64,000 nt of DNA from Streptomyces xanthii (GTDB lineage Bacteria > Actinomycetota > Actinomycetes > Streptomycetales > Streptomycetaceae): positions 3,286,001-3,350,000 of the forward strand of contig NZ_CP061281.1 in the NCBI RefSeq assembly GCF_014621695.1. The letters are read 5' to 3'. Position numbers and translations under genes: made by a program. How positions within the stretch are numbered: position 1 is the first letter of the stretch; each line of letters opens with the position of its first letter. Below the pieces are notes generated by a model. It was not told where the DNA came from. It did no database searches and worked only from the letters and a program-made list of their open reading frames with translations. This document shows, one piece after another, positions 43,435-52,760 of the stretch.

Positions 43435-44688
43435 TCAGGAAGGGTTTGTCAGGAACTTGGCCCACCCCTGCGCGGGCTTCTGACCCACGTCCAGAGTGCG
43501 CATTTTGTCCAGCACGGCGGGGTCCTGCGCGTCCATCCAGTCGACGAACTGGCGGAAGGACACGAGCCGTACGTCCTTGTTCTTCTCGGCCTTCGCGGCG
43601 ATGTGCTTGAGGGCGCCCTCGACGGCGTCCATGTAGATGCCGCCGTTCCATTCCTCGAAGTGGTTGCCTATGAAGAACGGCGCGCGGTTCGTGCCGTAGG
43701 CGCGGTCGAAGCCGGCTATGTAGGCGTCCGTGGCCTGGCGGCGCCAGCGCGGGTAGTTGTGGGCGGGGGCCCGCGTCGAGTTCAGCGACTGGTTGGCCAG
43801 CATGTTGTAGTCCATCGACAGGACCTCGAAGCTGCGGCCCGGGAAGGGGACGGCCTGCAGCGGCAGGTCCCACACCCCGTTGCTCTTGACCGGCCAGCGC
43901 TGGACGCCGCCGGGCGAGGACGCGTCGTAGCGCCAGCCGAGCTCGCGGGCGGTCGGCAGCAGGTTCTGCTGGCCGAGCAGACAGGGGGCGCGGCCGCCGA
44001 TGAGCTCCTTGTCGTAGTCGAAGGGCAGCGACGGCAGGTCGGTCCAGCCGGTGTTCGTCCGCCACTCCTTGACGAAGGACTTGGCCTGGTCGATCTCGCT
44101 GCGCCACTGCGCGGAGGTCCAGTTGGCGACGGAGCCGGAGCCGCCGCAGAAGTGCCCGTTGAAGTGCGTGCCGATCTCGTGGCCCTCCAGCCAGGCCCGG
44201 CGCACGTTCTTCAGCGTCTCCTTGACGTGGGCGTCCGTGAGGTAGCCGATGTCGGAGGCGCCGACCGGATTGTTCGGCGGCCGGTAGAGCCGCTTCTTGG
44301 ACTCCGGCAGGAGGTAGATCCCGGAGAGGAAGAAGGTCATGCCGGCGTTGTGCTCACGGGCCAGATCGAGGAAGCGGGGGAACAGCCCGTTGCCCACCTC
44401 GCCCGCGCCGTCCCAGGAGAAGATCACGAACTGCGGCGGGGTCTGCCCCGGCTCCAGACGCTCCGGCGGGGCCGGCTGGTGCGGCTGCTTGCCGGTGTAC
44501 GCGGTCGAGCCGTCGCCGATCGGCTTGGCGGCGGGCGGGGTGGGTGTGCCCGGACCGCCGGTCCCGCCCTGGCCGGGCCTCCCCGTAGAGACGGACGGCG
44601 CCTTCCCCGATCCGCAGCCGGCCAGAGCCACGGCGGCGGCCGCCCCCGCTCCCAGTCCGAGCATTCCCCTGCGGCTGACATCGCGCAT
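43435..44688 (-). CDS. Polysaccharide deacetylase (NodB-like) lipoprotein
   Basis: This 417-aa secreted protein has a twin-arginine-like signal (SRRGMLGLG) and a lipobox (VALAGC). A Pro/Gly-rich linker leads to a NodB-type domain. VIFSWDGAGEVG stands at the position of the usual TFDDG motif. The metal histidines appear as EIGTHFNGHFCGG, near residue 175. The Asp motif is altered, so activity on peptidoglycan or exopolysaccharide is not certain. ATG 44688 with GGGGA is preferred over ATG 44703, which lacks a ribosome site. Confidence 0.78.
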   Translation of the reverse strand: MRDVSRRGMLGLGAGAAAAVALAGCGSGKAPSVSTGRPGQGGTGGPGTPTPPAAKPIGDGSTAYTGKQPHQPAPPERLEPGQTPPQFVIFSWDGAGEVGNGLFPRFLDLAREHNAGMTFFLSGIYLLPESKKRLYRPPNNPVGASDIGYLTDAHVKETLKNVRRAWLEGHEIGTHFNGHFCGGSGSVANWTSAQWRSEIDQAKSFVKEWRTNTGWTDLPSLPFDYDKELIGGRAPCLLGQQNLLPTARELGWRYDASSPGGVQRWPVKSNGVWDLPLQAVPFPGRSFEVLSMDYNMLANQSLNSTRAPAHNYPRWRRQATDAYIAGFDRAYGTNRAPFFIGNHFEEWNGGIYMDAVEGALKHIAAKAEKNKDVRLVSFRQFVDWMDAQDPAVLDKMRTLDVGQKPAQGWAKFLTNPS

Positions 44689-44847
44689 CGCGTCCCCATT
44701 CATCACGCCGCGCACCCGGTCTCGGTGCGCACTGGATTAGAGGGAGCGCCGGGCGACCGGGTTCCTGGAATCGCGATGCTTTGGGCAGGTTTTGCCGAGC
44801 CCCGGGACGAGCCCGCCGACAAGCCGCCCAACGCCGCCGCAGACCCG

Positions 44848-44930
44848 CATGCGTACAGGCACGGGCGGGGGCACGGGCACGCGCACAGACACGGGCACGG
44901 GCACGCGCACAGGCACGGGCGCAGGCGCGC
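44848..44930. repeat. Short imperfect tandem repeats (24-30 bp)
   Basis: Units of the type GCGCACAGRCACGGGCACGG plus GCAC repeat about three times between the deacetylase start and the phosphatase end. The run is made of GGCACG/GCACGG steps. It is a minisatellite-like stretch without coding potential. Confidence 0.6.
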
Positions 44931-44962
44931 GGAAGGGCCGCCACGAGGTGACGGCCCTTCCG
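44930..44962 (-). terminator. Terminator of the hemL-phosphatase operon
   Basis: CGGAAGGGCCG (44930-44940) and CGGCCCTTCCG (44952-44962) pair perfectly (11 bp) around 11 bases. It is 12 bases beyond the phosphatase stop. Confidence 0.75.
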
Positions 44963-44973
44963 ATGACGGTGGC

Positions 44974-45681
44974 TCAGGCGCCGAACGCCTTGTCCTTCCC
45001 CTTCACCGGCTTGGCACCGGCCAGGAGATGGGCGGGCACGAGATCGCGGGCGGGCTCGGTGTAGCCCACGGACACGATCTTGTCGCCGAGGTAGGTGAAC
45101 GTGGTGAGCGAGGCGAGCGTGCACTGCCGCTTGCGCGGGTCGTGCCACAGCCGGCGCCGCTCCACGTACGAGCGCACGATCCAGATCGGCAGCTGGTGGC
45201 TGACCAGGACCGCCTCGTGGCCGCGCGCCGCGTCCTTCGCCGCGTCGAGCGCGCCCATCATCCGCACGACCTGGTCGACGTAGGGCTCGCCCCAGGACGG
45301 CTTGAACGGGTTGACGAGGTGCTTCCAGTTGTCCGGCTTCTTCAGGGCGCCGTCGCCGACACCGAAGGTCTTGCCCTGGAAGACGTTGTCCGCCTCGATG
45401 AGCCGCGCGTCCGTGTTCAGGTCCAGGCCGTGGGCCTTCGCGATCGGCGTCGCCGTCTCCTGCGCCCGCTCCAGCGGGGACGCCACGACGTGCGTGATGT
45501 CCCGCGGCGCCAGGTGCTCGGCGACCCGGTCGGCCATCTGCCGGCCCAGCTCGGACAGGTGGTAGTCGGGCAGCCGCCCGTACAGGATCCCGTCCGGGTT
45601 GTGGACCTCGCCGTGGCGCATCAGGTGGACGACGGTGATGTCCTTGTCGCTCTGCCCGGAGCCGCTGTTCAGGGTGCTCAT
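44974..45681 (-). CDS. Histidine phosphatase family protein
   Basis: This 235-aa phosphoglycerate-mutase-fold phosphatase has the catalytic [10 protein letters not shown] near residue 20, [10 protein letters not shown] and the second histidine in [12 protein letters not shown]. It probably acts on small phosphorylated metabolites. The start overlaps the hemL stop as ATGA, so it is coupled to tetrapyrrole synthesis genes. This linkage is common in streptomycetes, with an unknown reason. Confidence 0.85.
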   Translation of the reverse strand: MSTLNSGSGQSDKDITVVHLMRHGEVHNPDGILYGRLPDYHLSELGRQMADRVAEHLAPRDITHVVASPLERAQETATPIAKAHGLDLNTDARLIEADNVFQGKTFGVGDGALKKPDNWKHLVNPFKPSWGEPYVDQVVRMMGALDAAKDAARGHEAVLVSHQLPIWIVRSYVERRRLWHDPRKRQCTLASLTTFTYLGDKIVSVGYTEPARDLVPAHLLAGAKPVKGKDKAFGA

Positions 45682-47003
45682 GCGGTGGCCTCCGCGGCGG
45701 CGCGGGCGGCGGCGGGCAGCGCGGCGGCGATCCGCTCGATCGCGCGGTCGTCGTGCGCGGTCGACACGAACCAGGACTCGAACGCGGACGGCGGGAGGTA
45801 GACGCCCTGAGCCAGCATCGAGTGGAAGAACGCGGTGAAGCGGAACGACTCCTGCGCCTTGGCGTCGTCGTAGTCGCGCACCTCGTTCTCCGTGAAGAAC
45901 ACCGAGAACATGTTGGACGCGTTCTGCAGGTGGTGGGCGACGCCCTCCTTGGTGAGCGCGTCGGTGACCAGGGTGCGCAGCTGCTCGCTGACCGCGTCGA
46001 CCTTGACGTACGCGGCGTCGTCGAGGAGGCGCAGCTGGGCGAGGCCGGCGGCGGTCGCGACCGGGTTACCGGACAGGGTGCCCGCCTGGTAGACGGGGCC
46101 GGCGGGGGCGAGGTGGGCCATCACGTCGGCGCGGCCGCCGAAGGCCGCGGCCGGGAAGCCGCCGCCCATGACCTTGCCGAAGGTCATCAGGTCGGGCGCG
46201 ACGCCGTCGACGCCGAACCAGCCGGCCTTCGACGTGCGGAAGCCGGTCATGACCTCGTCGGAGATGTACAGCGCGCCGTTCTCCGCGCAGACCGCCTTGA
46301 GGCCGGCGTTGAAGCCGTCGGCGGGCGGGACGACGCCCATGTTGCCCGGCGAGGCCTCGGTGATGACGCAGGCGATCTCGCCGGGGTGGGCGGCGAACGC
46401 GGCGCGTACGGCCTCGAGGTCGTTGTACGGCAGGACGATGGTGTCGCCGGCCTGGGCGCCGGTGACGCCCGGGGTGTCGGGCAGGCCGAAGGTGGCGAGG
46501 CCCGAGCCGGCGGCGGCGAGCAGCGCGTCCACGTGCCCGTGGTAGCAGCCGGCGAACTTGATCACCTTGGCGCGGCCGGTGAAGCCGCGGGCCAGGCGGA
46601 TCGCGGACATGGTGGCCTCGGTGCCGGAGGACACGAGCCGCACCTGCTCGACCGGGGCGATCCGGTCGACGATCTCCTCGGCGAGCGCGACCTCGCCCTC
46701 GCCGGGCGTGCCGAAGGAGGTGCCGCGCGCGACGGCCTCCTGCACGGCCGCGACGACCTCGGGGTGGGAATGGCCGAGGATCATCGGCCCCCACGAGCAG
46801 ACGAGGTCCACGTATTCACGGCCGTCCGCGTCCGTCAGATAGGGACCGGTACCGGACACCATGAAACGGGGCGTACCGCCCACGGCTCGGAACGCGCGCA
46901 CCGGGGAGTTCACGCCACCCGGCGTGACCACGGACGCACGGTCGAAGAGCCCCTGAGATACGGGTGCCTCATAGGGATAGGGGGTGTTGTTCGCCTCTGC
47001 CAT
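45678..47003 (-). CDS. hemL: Glutamate-1-semialdehyde 2,1-aminomutase
   Basis: HemL converts glutamate-1-semialdehyde to 5-aminolevulinate with PLP in the C5 haem pathway. The 441-aa protein shows [41 protein letters not shown] and the PLP lysine in [19 protein letters not shown] near residue 270. Full-length and typical. It sits beside the cytochrome c maturation genes, consistent with shared demand for haem. Confidence 0.95.
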   Translation of the reverse strand: MAEANNTPYPYEAPVSQGLFDRASVVTPGGVNSPVRAFRAVGGTPRFMVSGTGPYLTDADGREYVDLVCSWGPMILGHSHPEVVAAVQEAVARGTSFGTPGEGEVALAEEIVDRIAPVEQVRLVSSGTEATMSAIRLARGFTGRAKVIKFAGCYHGHVDALLAAAGSGLATFGLPDTPGVTGAQAGDTIVLPYNDLEAVRAAFAAHPGEIACVITEASPGNMGVVPPADGFNAGLKAVCAENGALYISDEVMTGFRTSKAGWFGVDGVAPDLMTFGKVMGGGFPAAAFGGRADVMAHLAPAGPVYQAGTLSGNPVATAAGLAQLRLLDDAAYVKVDAVSEQLRTLVTDALTKEGVAHHLQNASNMFSVFFTENEVRDYDDAKAQESFRFTAFFHSMLAQGVYLPPSAFESWFVSTAHDDRAIERIAAALPAAARAAAEATA

Positions 47004-47212
47004 GCCTCTCAGGTTACGGCCCGTCCTCTCGCCCTCCTCCGCGCGGACCCGCGGCGGCCTAGACTCGGTGTCCTGGGCCCCCTGCGGCCCGGGGGGCCGA
47101 CCGCTCGCGCAGTTGTTTCACTCGCACGTTTCGGCGGGTGAGGGTGGGGGAGGTCACTGACACGATGATCGGGTTGCGCGTCGGCGGTCGCGCGGCCTAG
47201 AAAAGGGCCTTG

Positions 47213-47869
47213 GTGCCCTTGGAACAGCAGTCGGGTGGAGATATGCATCGCGGTGGCGGCGGACTGGGCGAGGGGACCGACGACCTGGGCCCGCGGCGTG
47301 CCCGTCGGGGGAAGCACCGGCGCGACGACAGAGCGGCCCGGACCCAGCGCGCCTCGGACTCTCCGGACGACGAGGGCGGCGCGGGCGTCGACGGCGGGGC
47401 AGGCGGGGAGAGCGGCGGGAATGGTGGCCGGGTGGGGGTGACCTACAAGTACTTCGGCGCGCCCGACGGCGCGACGGCGGCCCGCGTCCCGATCTCCATG
47501 CGTCCCGAGGAGCTCGGCGGGGACGAGCTGGGCATGGGCGGCATGTTCACCAAGATCAAGCCGGAGACGATGGCCGCGATGGTCCTCACCGGCATCGAGG
47601 GCATACCCCTGCACAAGGTGCCGCCGCTGGAGCTGGTCGTGCTCCACCCCGACTACGCGGTGGTCAAGCTCCCCATGACGGTCGTCGACCCGCTGCGTGG
47701 GGTCGGCGAGGAGGCCGTCGGCGCCGCGGCGTTCATCTGGTCGACGGTCCCGGACCGGGGCGGGCCGCGGGACGCGTTCAACGTGTACCAGCTCCTGCAC
47801 GAGTGGCAGGACTTCAGCCACCGCCTCCACGAGGCGGGGCATCAGCCGTACTGCCTGGTCTGGCCGTAG
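47213..47869 (+). CDS. Conserved-looking hypothetical protein
   Basis: This 218-aa protein has a Gly/Arg-rich disordered head (about 1-75) and a compact C-terminal domain beginning VGVTYKYFGAPDGATAARVP. That domain includes KIKPETMAAMVLTGIEGIPL and ends in HQPYCLVWP. No signal or membrane segment. The GTG at 47213 has AAAAGGG five bases upstream. An inner ATG at about 47243 would drop part of the disordered head. Function unknown. Confidence 0.65.
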   Translation: MPLEQQSGGDMHRGGGGLGEGTDDLGPRRARRGKHRRDDRAARTQRASDSPDDEGGAGVDGGAGGESGGNGGRVGVTYKYFGAPDGATAARVPISMRPEELGGDELGMGGMFTKIKPETMAAMVLTGIEGIPLHKVPPLELVVLHPDYAVVKLPMTVVDPLRGVGEEAVGAAAFIWSTVPDRGGPRDAFNVYQLLHEWQDFSHRLHEAGHQPYCLVWP

Positions 47870-47891
47870 GGTCCGGCCCGGGCCTCGTGCC

Positions 47892-48767
47892 TCAGATCTT
47901 CGGTGGTCCCGCCTCGATGCGGCGCAGGACCGCCTCGTAGGAGTCGACGGAGCCGCCGCTCTGCAGCTGGCGCTCGTCCCACCAGGTGGCGCCCGCGTCG
48001 GCGAGCGGGCCGACGATGTCGCGGGCTGCGGCCGGGTCGGCGGGGGTGAGGCCGCCGGTGACGATCTCGAAGGGGGCCTGCGGGTCCTCGCGGTGATCCC
48101 GTACGTACGCGACGGCTTCCGCGAGCCGTTCGGGCGTGGGCGGCACCCCGTGCAGCGCGTCCGTGAACAGCGGGGCCGCGCCGTCCCAGCGGGCCGCGCG
48201 GCGCATCGGGCGCCGGTGCGGCCAGAAGCCGCCGATCCACACGGGCGGGCGGGGGCGCTGCGTCGTGGCGGGCAGCAGCTGGGTCTCCTGTACGCGGTAG
48301 TGGGCGCCGGTGTGGGTGACGGTCTCGCCGGACCAGTAGCGGGCCAGCAGGTCGAGGCCCTCGTCGAGGCGTTCCGCGTGCACGGTGCGGTCGGTGGTGT
48401 CGCCGAAGCTGCCGTACTCGTCGTCGGCGGGGCCGCCGAGTCCGGCCCCGAGGATCAGGCGGCCGCCGCTCAGGGCGTCCAGGGTGGCGGTCTGGCGGGC
48501 CAGCTGTTCGGGGCGGTAGCGGGGGATCGCCGCGACGAGGGGGCCGAGGCGGATCCTGCTCGTGGCGAGGGCCGCCGCGGTCAGCAGGATCCAGGGGTCG
48601 CCGAAGGGTTTGCCCTGCTGCGCCTTCTTGTCGTGCACGACGTGGTCCCAGACGAACAGGCCGTCCCAGCCGGCGGATTCCGCGGCTTGGGCGGTGCGGG
48701 CGACTGTCCTGGCGTCGGCGAAGTCGCCGAAGTTCGGGATGTTGATGGAGTAGCGCATGCGGCGCAT
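47892..48767 (-). CDS. LLM-class (F420-dependent-type) oxidoreductase
   Basis: This protein of about 291 aa belongs to the luciferase-like barrel family: YSINIPNFGDFADAR at the start, AAESAGWDGLFVWDHVV, LGPLVAAIPRYRPEQLARQ and RLILGAGLGGPADDEY. Relatives use F420 or FMN; the substrate is unknown. ATG 48767 and ATG 48758 are both possible starts, since GGAGG is three or twelve bases away. It is preceded by the large palindromic element at 48836-48986. Confidence 0.82.
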   Translation of the reverse strand: MRRMRYSINIPNFGDFADARTVARTAQAAESAGWDGLFVWDHVVHDKKAQQGKPFGDPWILLTAAALATSRIRLGPLVAAIPRYRPEQLARQTATLDALSGGRLILGAGLGGPADDEYGSFGDTTDRTVHAERLDEGLDLLARYWSGETVTHTGAHYRVQETQLLPATTQRPRPPVWIGGFWPHRRPMRRAARWDGAAPLFTDALHGVPPTPERLAEAVAYVRDHREDPQAPFEIVTGGLTPADPAAARDIVGPLADAGATWWDERQLQSGGSVDSYEAVLRRIEAGPPKI

Positions 48768-48835
48768 CGTCCTCCCCAACTCTGCGTCGGGGCCAGCCAA
48801 TTGTGGGCCCGGGTCAATCGACTTCGTCTGCGGCT

Positions 48836-48986
48836 CCGGTGGGGGCTGGTCGGGCAGTTCCCCGCGCCCCTATGGAGATGCGCACTTCGTGCGCGATCTC
48901 CAGGGGGCGTCAGCGCATCGGGGAAATGCGACCCGAAGGGTCTGCATTTCAGGGGCGCGGGGAACTGCGCGATCAGCCCCCACCGG
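48836..48986. repeat. Long inverted-repeat element with nested hairpins
   Basis: The left arm (48836-48870) and right arm (48951-48986) are inverted copies of about 35 bp with few mismatches, centred on AGTTCCCCGCGCC/GGCGCGGGGAACT. Inside are two smaller hairpins. One is built on GAGATGCGCAC/GTGCGCGATCTC. The other is built on ATGCGACCC/GGGTCTGCAT around GAA. It fills the gap between the histidine kinase stop and the oxidoreductase start, so it may act as a terminator. Confidence 0.75.
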
Positions 48987-49014
48987 CCGATGGTCGGGCG
49001 ACGAACGGGCGGAG

Positions 49015-50535
49015 TTACGGCGAGTCCGAGGCGCCCGGTTCCGCACCCCGCACCGTGAAGCCGAACACGGCCCCGCCCCCCTCTCGCGCGGCGGCGAACA
49101 CGACACCCCCGTGCGCCGCCGCAACATCCCGCACGATGGAGAGCCCGAGCCCCGACCCCGGCAGGCTCCGCGCCGCCGGCGCCCGGTAGAACCGGTCGAA
49201 GACCCGCTCGGCGTCGTCGGCGGCGAGCCCGGGTCCCCGGTCGAGGACCTCCACCCGCACGGCCGGCGATCCGGCGCCCCGGCTCACCACGATCTCGATC
49301 GCGGTGGAGCCCTCGGGGTCGAACTTGGCCGCGTTCTCCACCAGGTTGGACAGCGCCCGCTGCAACTGCGCGGCCCGCCCCCGTACGGCCGTGTCGCCCT
49401 CGGTCCGCACCACCACGGTGCGGCCGGTGCGGCGCCGGGCGAGGGTCGCGGCGTCCTCGGCGGTGTCGGCGAGGGCGACGGTGACGACCGGTTCCTCGTC
49501 CTCCTTGCCGGCCGCGAGGTCCACCAGTTCGTTGACCAGGTCGGTCAGTTCGCGGGACTCGTCGGCGAGGTCGGCGACGAGTTCCTCGCGGGCGGCGGGC
49601 GGCAGCTCGTCGATGCGGCGCAGCAGGGAGATGTTGGTGCGCAGCGAGGTGAGCGGGGTGCGCAGTTCGTGGCCCGCGTCCTGGACGAGGCGCCGCTGGT
49701 CCTCGACGGAGCGGGCGAGCCGGCCGAGCATGCGGTCGAAGGAGCGGCCCAGGCTGCCGACCTCGTCGCCGCCCTCCACGGGCACGGCCACGTCGAGCCT
49801 TCCGGTGGAGGCGACGTGTTCGGCGGTGCCGGCGAGCCGGACGAGCCGGGAGGTGATGCGGCGGGCCAGCCACCAGCCGAACAGGCCGGCGGCGGCGACG
49901 ACGGCCAGCGCGAACAGCACGGTGCGTTTCTGCAGTTCCCGCAGCAGGTCCTCGGTGTCGCTGAACTCCTGCGCGACCTGCACCGCGCCGCGCCCGCCGC
50001 CGAGCGCGACGGTCGCCATCCGGTACACGTCGCCGTCGATCACGACCTCGTCGTCCTCGGCGCGGGTGCCGGCCTTCGGGGTGTCGGCGGTGCGGCGGGC
50101 GGCCGCGTCGACGGGCAGCCTCGGACTGCCCGCGTCGACGACGGCGCCGCCGGGGCCGAGGACCTGCACGTCGGTGCCGGCCGGGCGGGTCAGGTCGTCG
50201 CGCGGCCCGTCGTGGTCGGGGTCGCCGGAGGTGAAGTCGCCGGGGCGCAGCGTCTGTTGCGTGACCTGCTGGCGCAGGTCGTGGACGACCTCGTCGAACA
50301 CGGCCTGCTGGTCGACGCGGACCAGCCGGGCGGCGGCGTCGTAGGAGAGGAAGCCGACCAGGGCGGTCACCCCGGCGGCGACGGCGGCGAACGACAGGGC
50401 GAGCTTGGTGCGCAGGCTGCGCGGCGGCCGGGCCCCGGGCCCCTCGGGTGCGTCCCCGCGCGCCTCGGCGGCGTCCCCGCGCGGCCCAGGGGCGTCCCCG
50501 CGCGCCTCCGAGGCGTCCCCGCGCGGCCCGTTCAC
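49015..50535 (-). CDS. Two-component sensor histidine kinase
   Basis: This 506-aa kinase has a cytoplasmic head of RGDA-type repeats (about 1-35), a membrane helix near 45-65, an external sensor of about 120 residues and a second helix near 190 (VLFALAVVAAAGLFGWWLA). HAMP follows. The H-box is DAGHELRTPLTSLRTN. The N-box is NLVENAAKF, with DRGPGLAADDAERVF and GSGLGLSIV. The GTG at 50535 overlaps the response regulator stop as GTGA. The signal sensed is unknown. Confidence 0.93.
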   Translation of the reverse strand: MNGPRGDASEARGDAPGPRGDAAEARGDAPEGPGARPPRSLRTKLALSFAAVAAGVTALVGFLSYDAAARLVRVDQQAVFDEVVHDLRQQVTQQTLRPGDFTSGDPDHDGPRDDLTRPAGTDVQVLGPGGAVVDAGSPRLPVDAAARRTADTPKAGTRAEDDEVVIDGDVYRMATVALGGGRGAVQVAQEFSDTEDLLRELQKRTVLFALAVVAAAGLFGWWLARRITSRLVRLAGTAEHVASTGRLDVAVPVEGGDEVGSLGRSFDRMLGRLARSVEDQRRLVQDAGHELRTPLTSLRTNISLLRRIDELPPAAREELVADLADESRELTDLVNELVDLAAGKEDEEPVVTVALADTAEDAATLARRRTGRTVVVRTEGDTAVRGRAAQLQRALSNLVENAAKFDPEGSTAIEIVVSRGAGSPAVRVEVLDRGPGLAADDAERVFDRFYRAPAARSLPGSGLGLSIVRDVAAAHGGVVFAAAREGGGAVFGFTVRGAEPGASDSP

Positions 50536-51254
50536 GCTTCCCGCAGGACGTAGCCGACACCGCGCACGGTGTGCAGGAGCGGCGGGCCGTCGGGGTCGTC
50601 GACCTTGCGGCGCAGGTAGCCGACGTACACGGCGAGGTTCTTGGAGCCGGGGCCGAAGTCGTAGCCCCAGATGCGGTCGTAGATCGTGGCGTGGTCGAGG
50701 ACGATGCCGTGGTTGCGGGCGAGGAGTTCGAGGAGGTCGAACTCGGTGCGGGTCAGTTCCAGCTCGCGGCTGCCGCGCCAGGCGCGCCGGGCCTGCGGGT
50801 CGATGCGCAGGTCGGCGGCGATCACCTGGCCGTCGGCGCCGGGCTCCTGCGGCTGCGGCTCCGGCTCGGGGGCGGTGCGGCGCAGCAGGGCCCGCAGCCG
50901 GGCGAAGACCTCCTCGACGTCGAACGGCTTGACCACGTAGTCGTCGGCGCCCGCGTCCAGGCCCGCGATCCGGTCCGGGGTCTCCACGAGCGCGGTCAGC
51001 ATCAGGATCGGCGTGCGGTCGCCCTCCGCGCGCAGCACCCGGCAGACCTGGAGGCCGTCGATGCCCGGCATCATCACGTCGAGGACGAGGATGTCGGGCC
51101 GCGCGCGGTGGGCGGCGGCCAGCGCCTGGACGCCGTCGGCGACGGCCGTCACGGCGTAGCCCTCCAGGGTCAGCGCGCGTTCGAGGGCGTTGCGGATCGC
51201 CCGGTCGTCCTCGGCGAGCAGCACGGTGGGGGCGGGTGCGGCGGAATCGGACAC
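50532..51254 (-). CDS. OmpR/PhoB family response regulator
   Basis: This 240-aa regulator has a receiver domain with the phosphorylated D59 in DILVLDVMMPGIDG, plus T/K residues in LMLTAL and YVVKPF. The C-terminal winged helix carries LELTRTEFDLLELLARNHGI and RRKVDDPDGPPLLHTVRGVG. A 25-residue Pro/Glu-rich linker joins the two. It is coupled to its histidine kinase. The GTG at 51254 has only a weak ribosome site. Confidence 0.92.
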   Translation of the reverse strand: MSDSAAPAPTVLLAEDDRAIRNALERALTLEGYAVTAVADGVQALAAAHRARPDILVLDVMMPGIDGLQVCRVLRAEGDRTPILMLTALVETPDRIAGLDAGADDYVVKPFDVEEVFARLRALLRRTAPEPEPQPQEPGADGQVIAADLRIDPQARRAWRGSRELELTRTEFDLLELLARNHGIVLDHATIYDRIWGYDFGPGSKNLAVYVGYLRRKVDDPDGPPLLHTVRGVGYVLREA

Positions 51255-51431
51255 CTGCCCAGTGTGCCCCCGTGACGTGCGCGGCTCCCCCGTTCGGAGG
51301 TCCGCCGAACGGCTTCTTACCCGGCTCTCACCCGCCCCGGAGCAGCGGCTTACCCGAGAGGAGCACGGTGAGGCGGGACATCGCACCGCCGGACCGCGTC
51401 CGCCGGGGAAGGCACGGGGAAGGCACTACGC

Positions 51432-52751
51432 ATGAAGATCGTGTTCCTGCTGCACAACGCGTACGCCATCGGCGGCACGGTGCGCACGACGCTCAACCTC
51501 GCCGCCGCGCTCGCCGAGCACGGCGGGCACGAGGTGGAGGTCGCGTCGATGAACCGGCACCGCGAACACCCCCGGTTCGCCCTCGACCCGAGGATCTCGC
51601 TGGTCCCGCTCGTCGACGCGCGCGAGGGCGGCACGGACCGCGACCTGGACGCCTTCGCGCGCCCGGCCCGCGCCTTCCCCTCGGCCGAGAAGCGGTTCGA
51701 GCAGTACTCGCTGCTGCACGACCAGCGGGTGCGCGCCTACCTGGAGAGCTGCGACGCGGACGTCGTGATCGGTACGCGCCCCGGGCTCAACGTCTATCTG
51801 TCGCTGTGGGGTCCGCGGCGCGCCCTGCGCATCGGGCAGGAGCACCTGCGGCACGACGCGCACGGCAAGAAGCTGCGGGCGCAGCTGGCCCGGCACTACC
51901 GGTTCCTCGACGCGGTCGTCACGACGACGGAGGCGGACGCGGCCGTGTACCGGGCGCGGATGCCGCTGCCCGGCGTGCGGATCCTGGCCGTGCCGAACAT
52001 CGTGCCGCCCGCCGACGTGCCCCCGTCGGACGGCTCCTCCCGGATCATCGCGGCGGCGGGCCGGCTCGCCCCCGGCAAGCGCTACGACCTGCTCCTGGAG
52101 GCGTTCGCCGCGGTCGCCGCGAAGGAGCCGGACTGGGAGCTGCGGATCTACGGCGGCGGCCCGCAGGAGGCGCGGCTGCGCGATCTCGTGGGCGGGCTCG
52201 GGCTCACCGGGCGGGCCCGCCTGATGGGCGCGGTGTCGCCGATCGAGCCGGAGTTCGCGCGGGCGTCGATCGTGGTCAGCGCCTCGGACGCGGAGTCGTT
52301 CGGCATGACGCTGGTCGAGGCGATGCGCTGCGGGGTGCCCGTCGTCAGCACCGACGCGCCGCTCGGCCCCGCCGAGATCATCACGGACGGCGTCGACGGC
52401 CGGCTCGTCCCGCTCGGCGACACCCGCGCCCTCGCGGAGGCGATCGTCGCCCTGATCGAGGACGCGCCGGCCCGCCGCGCGATGGGCACCGCCGCCCTCG
52501 CCTCGGCCCACCGCTTCGACCCGGCCCCGATCGTCTCCCGCTACGCCCTCCTCTTCGCGGAGCTGCGCGAGACCCGCCACCGCCGCTCCTGGCAGCGCTT
52601 CACGGCCCGGGCCACGGGCTGGGCCCGCCGCCGGGCCCGCGCCCTGCGGGGTCCCGGGGGCGGCGGCCCGCACGCGGACCGCCCCGGCGACCAGCAGCCC
52701 GGTGACCGGCGCCGGCCCGGAAGTCCCGCCGCGCACCCCCGGCACCCCTAG
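51432..52751 (+). CDS. GT4-type family glycosyltransferase
   Basis: This 439-aa GT-B fold enzyme has the N-terminal KIVFLLHNAYAIGGTVRTTL. The C-terminal nucleotide-sugar region includes AAGRLAPGKRYDLLLEAFA, IYGGGPQEARL and the EX7E-like ASDAESFGMTLVEAMRCGVP. It probably transfers a sugar to a surface glycan or lipid. The last about 40 residues are Pro/Arg-rich and atypical. The next glycosyltransferase gene starts nine bases later. Confidence 0.85.
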   Translation: MKIVFLLHNAYAIGGTVRTTLNLAAALAEHGGHEVEVASMNRHREHPRFALDPRISLVPLVDAREGGTDRDLDAFARPARAFPSAEKRFEQYSLLHDQRVRAYLESCDADVVIGTRPGLNVYLSLWGPRRALRIGQEHLRHDAHGKKLRAQLARHYRFLDAVVTTTEADAAVYRARMPLPGVRILAVPNIVPPADVPPSDGSSRIIAAAGRLAPGKRYDLLLEAFAAVAAKEPDWELRIYGGGPQEARLRDLVGGLGLTGRARLMGAVSPIEPEFARASIVVSASDAESFGMTLVEAMRCGVPVVSTDAPLGPAEIITDGVDGRLVPLGDTRALAEAIVALIEDAPARRAMGTAALASAHRFDPAPIVSRYALLFAELRETRHRRSWQRFTARATGWARRRARALRGPGGGGPHADRPGDQQPGDRRRPGSPAAHPRHP

Positions 52752-52760
52752 AGACGTCCC

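Noticed and set aside
40276..45801. Very long plus-strand open frame (over 1800 codons) across the cytochrome maturation and hemL region
   Set aside because: It is antisense to well-recognised genes and its composition is that of a GC-rich shadow frame.
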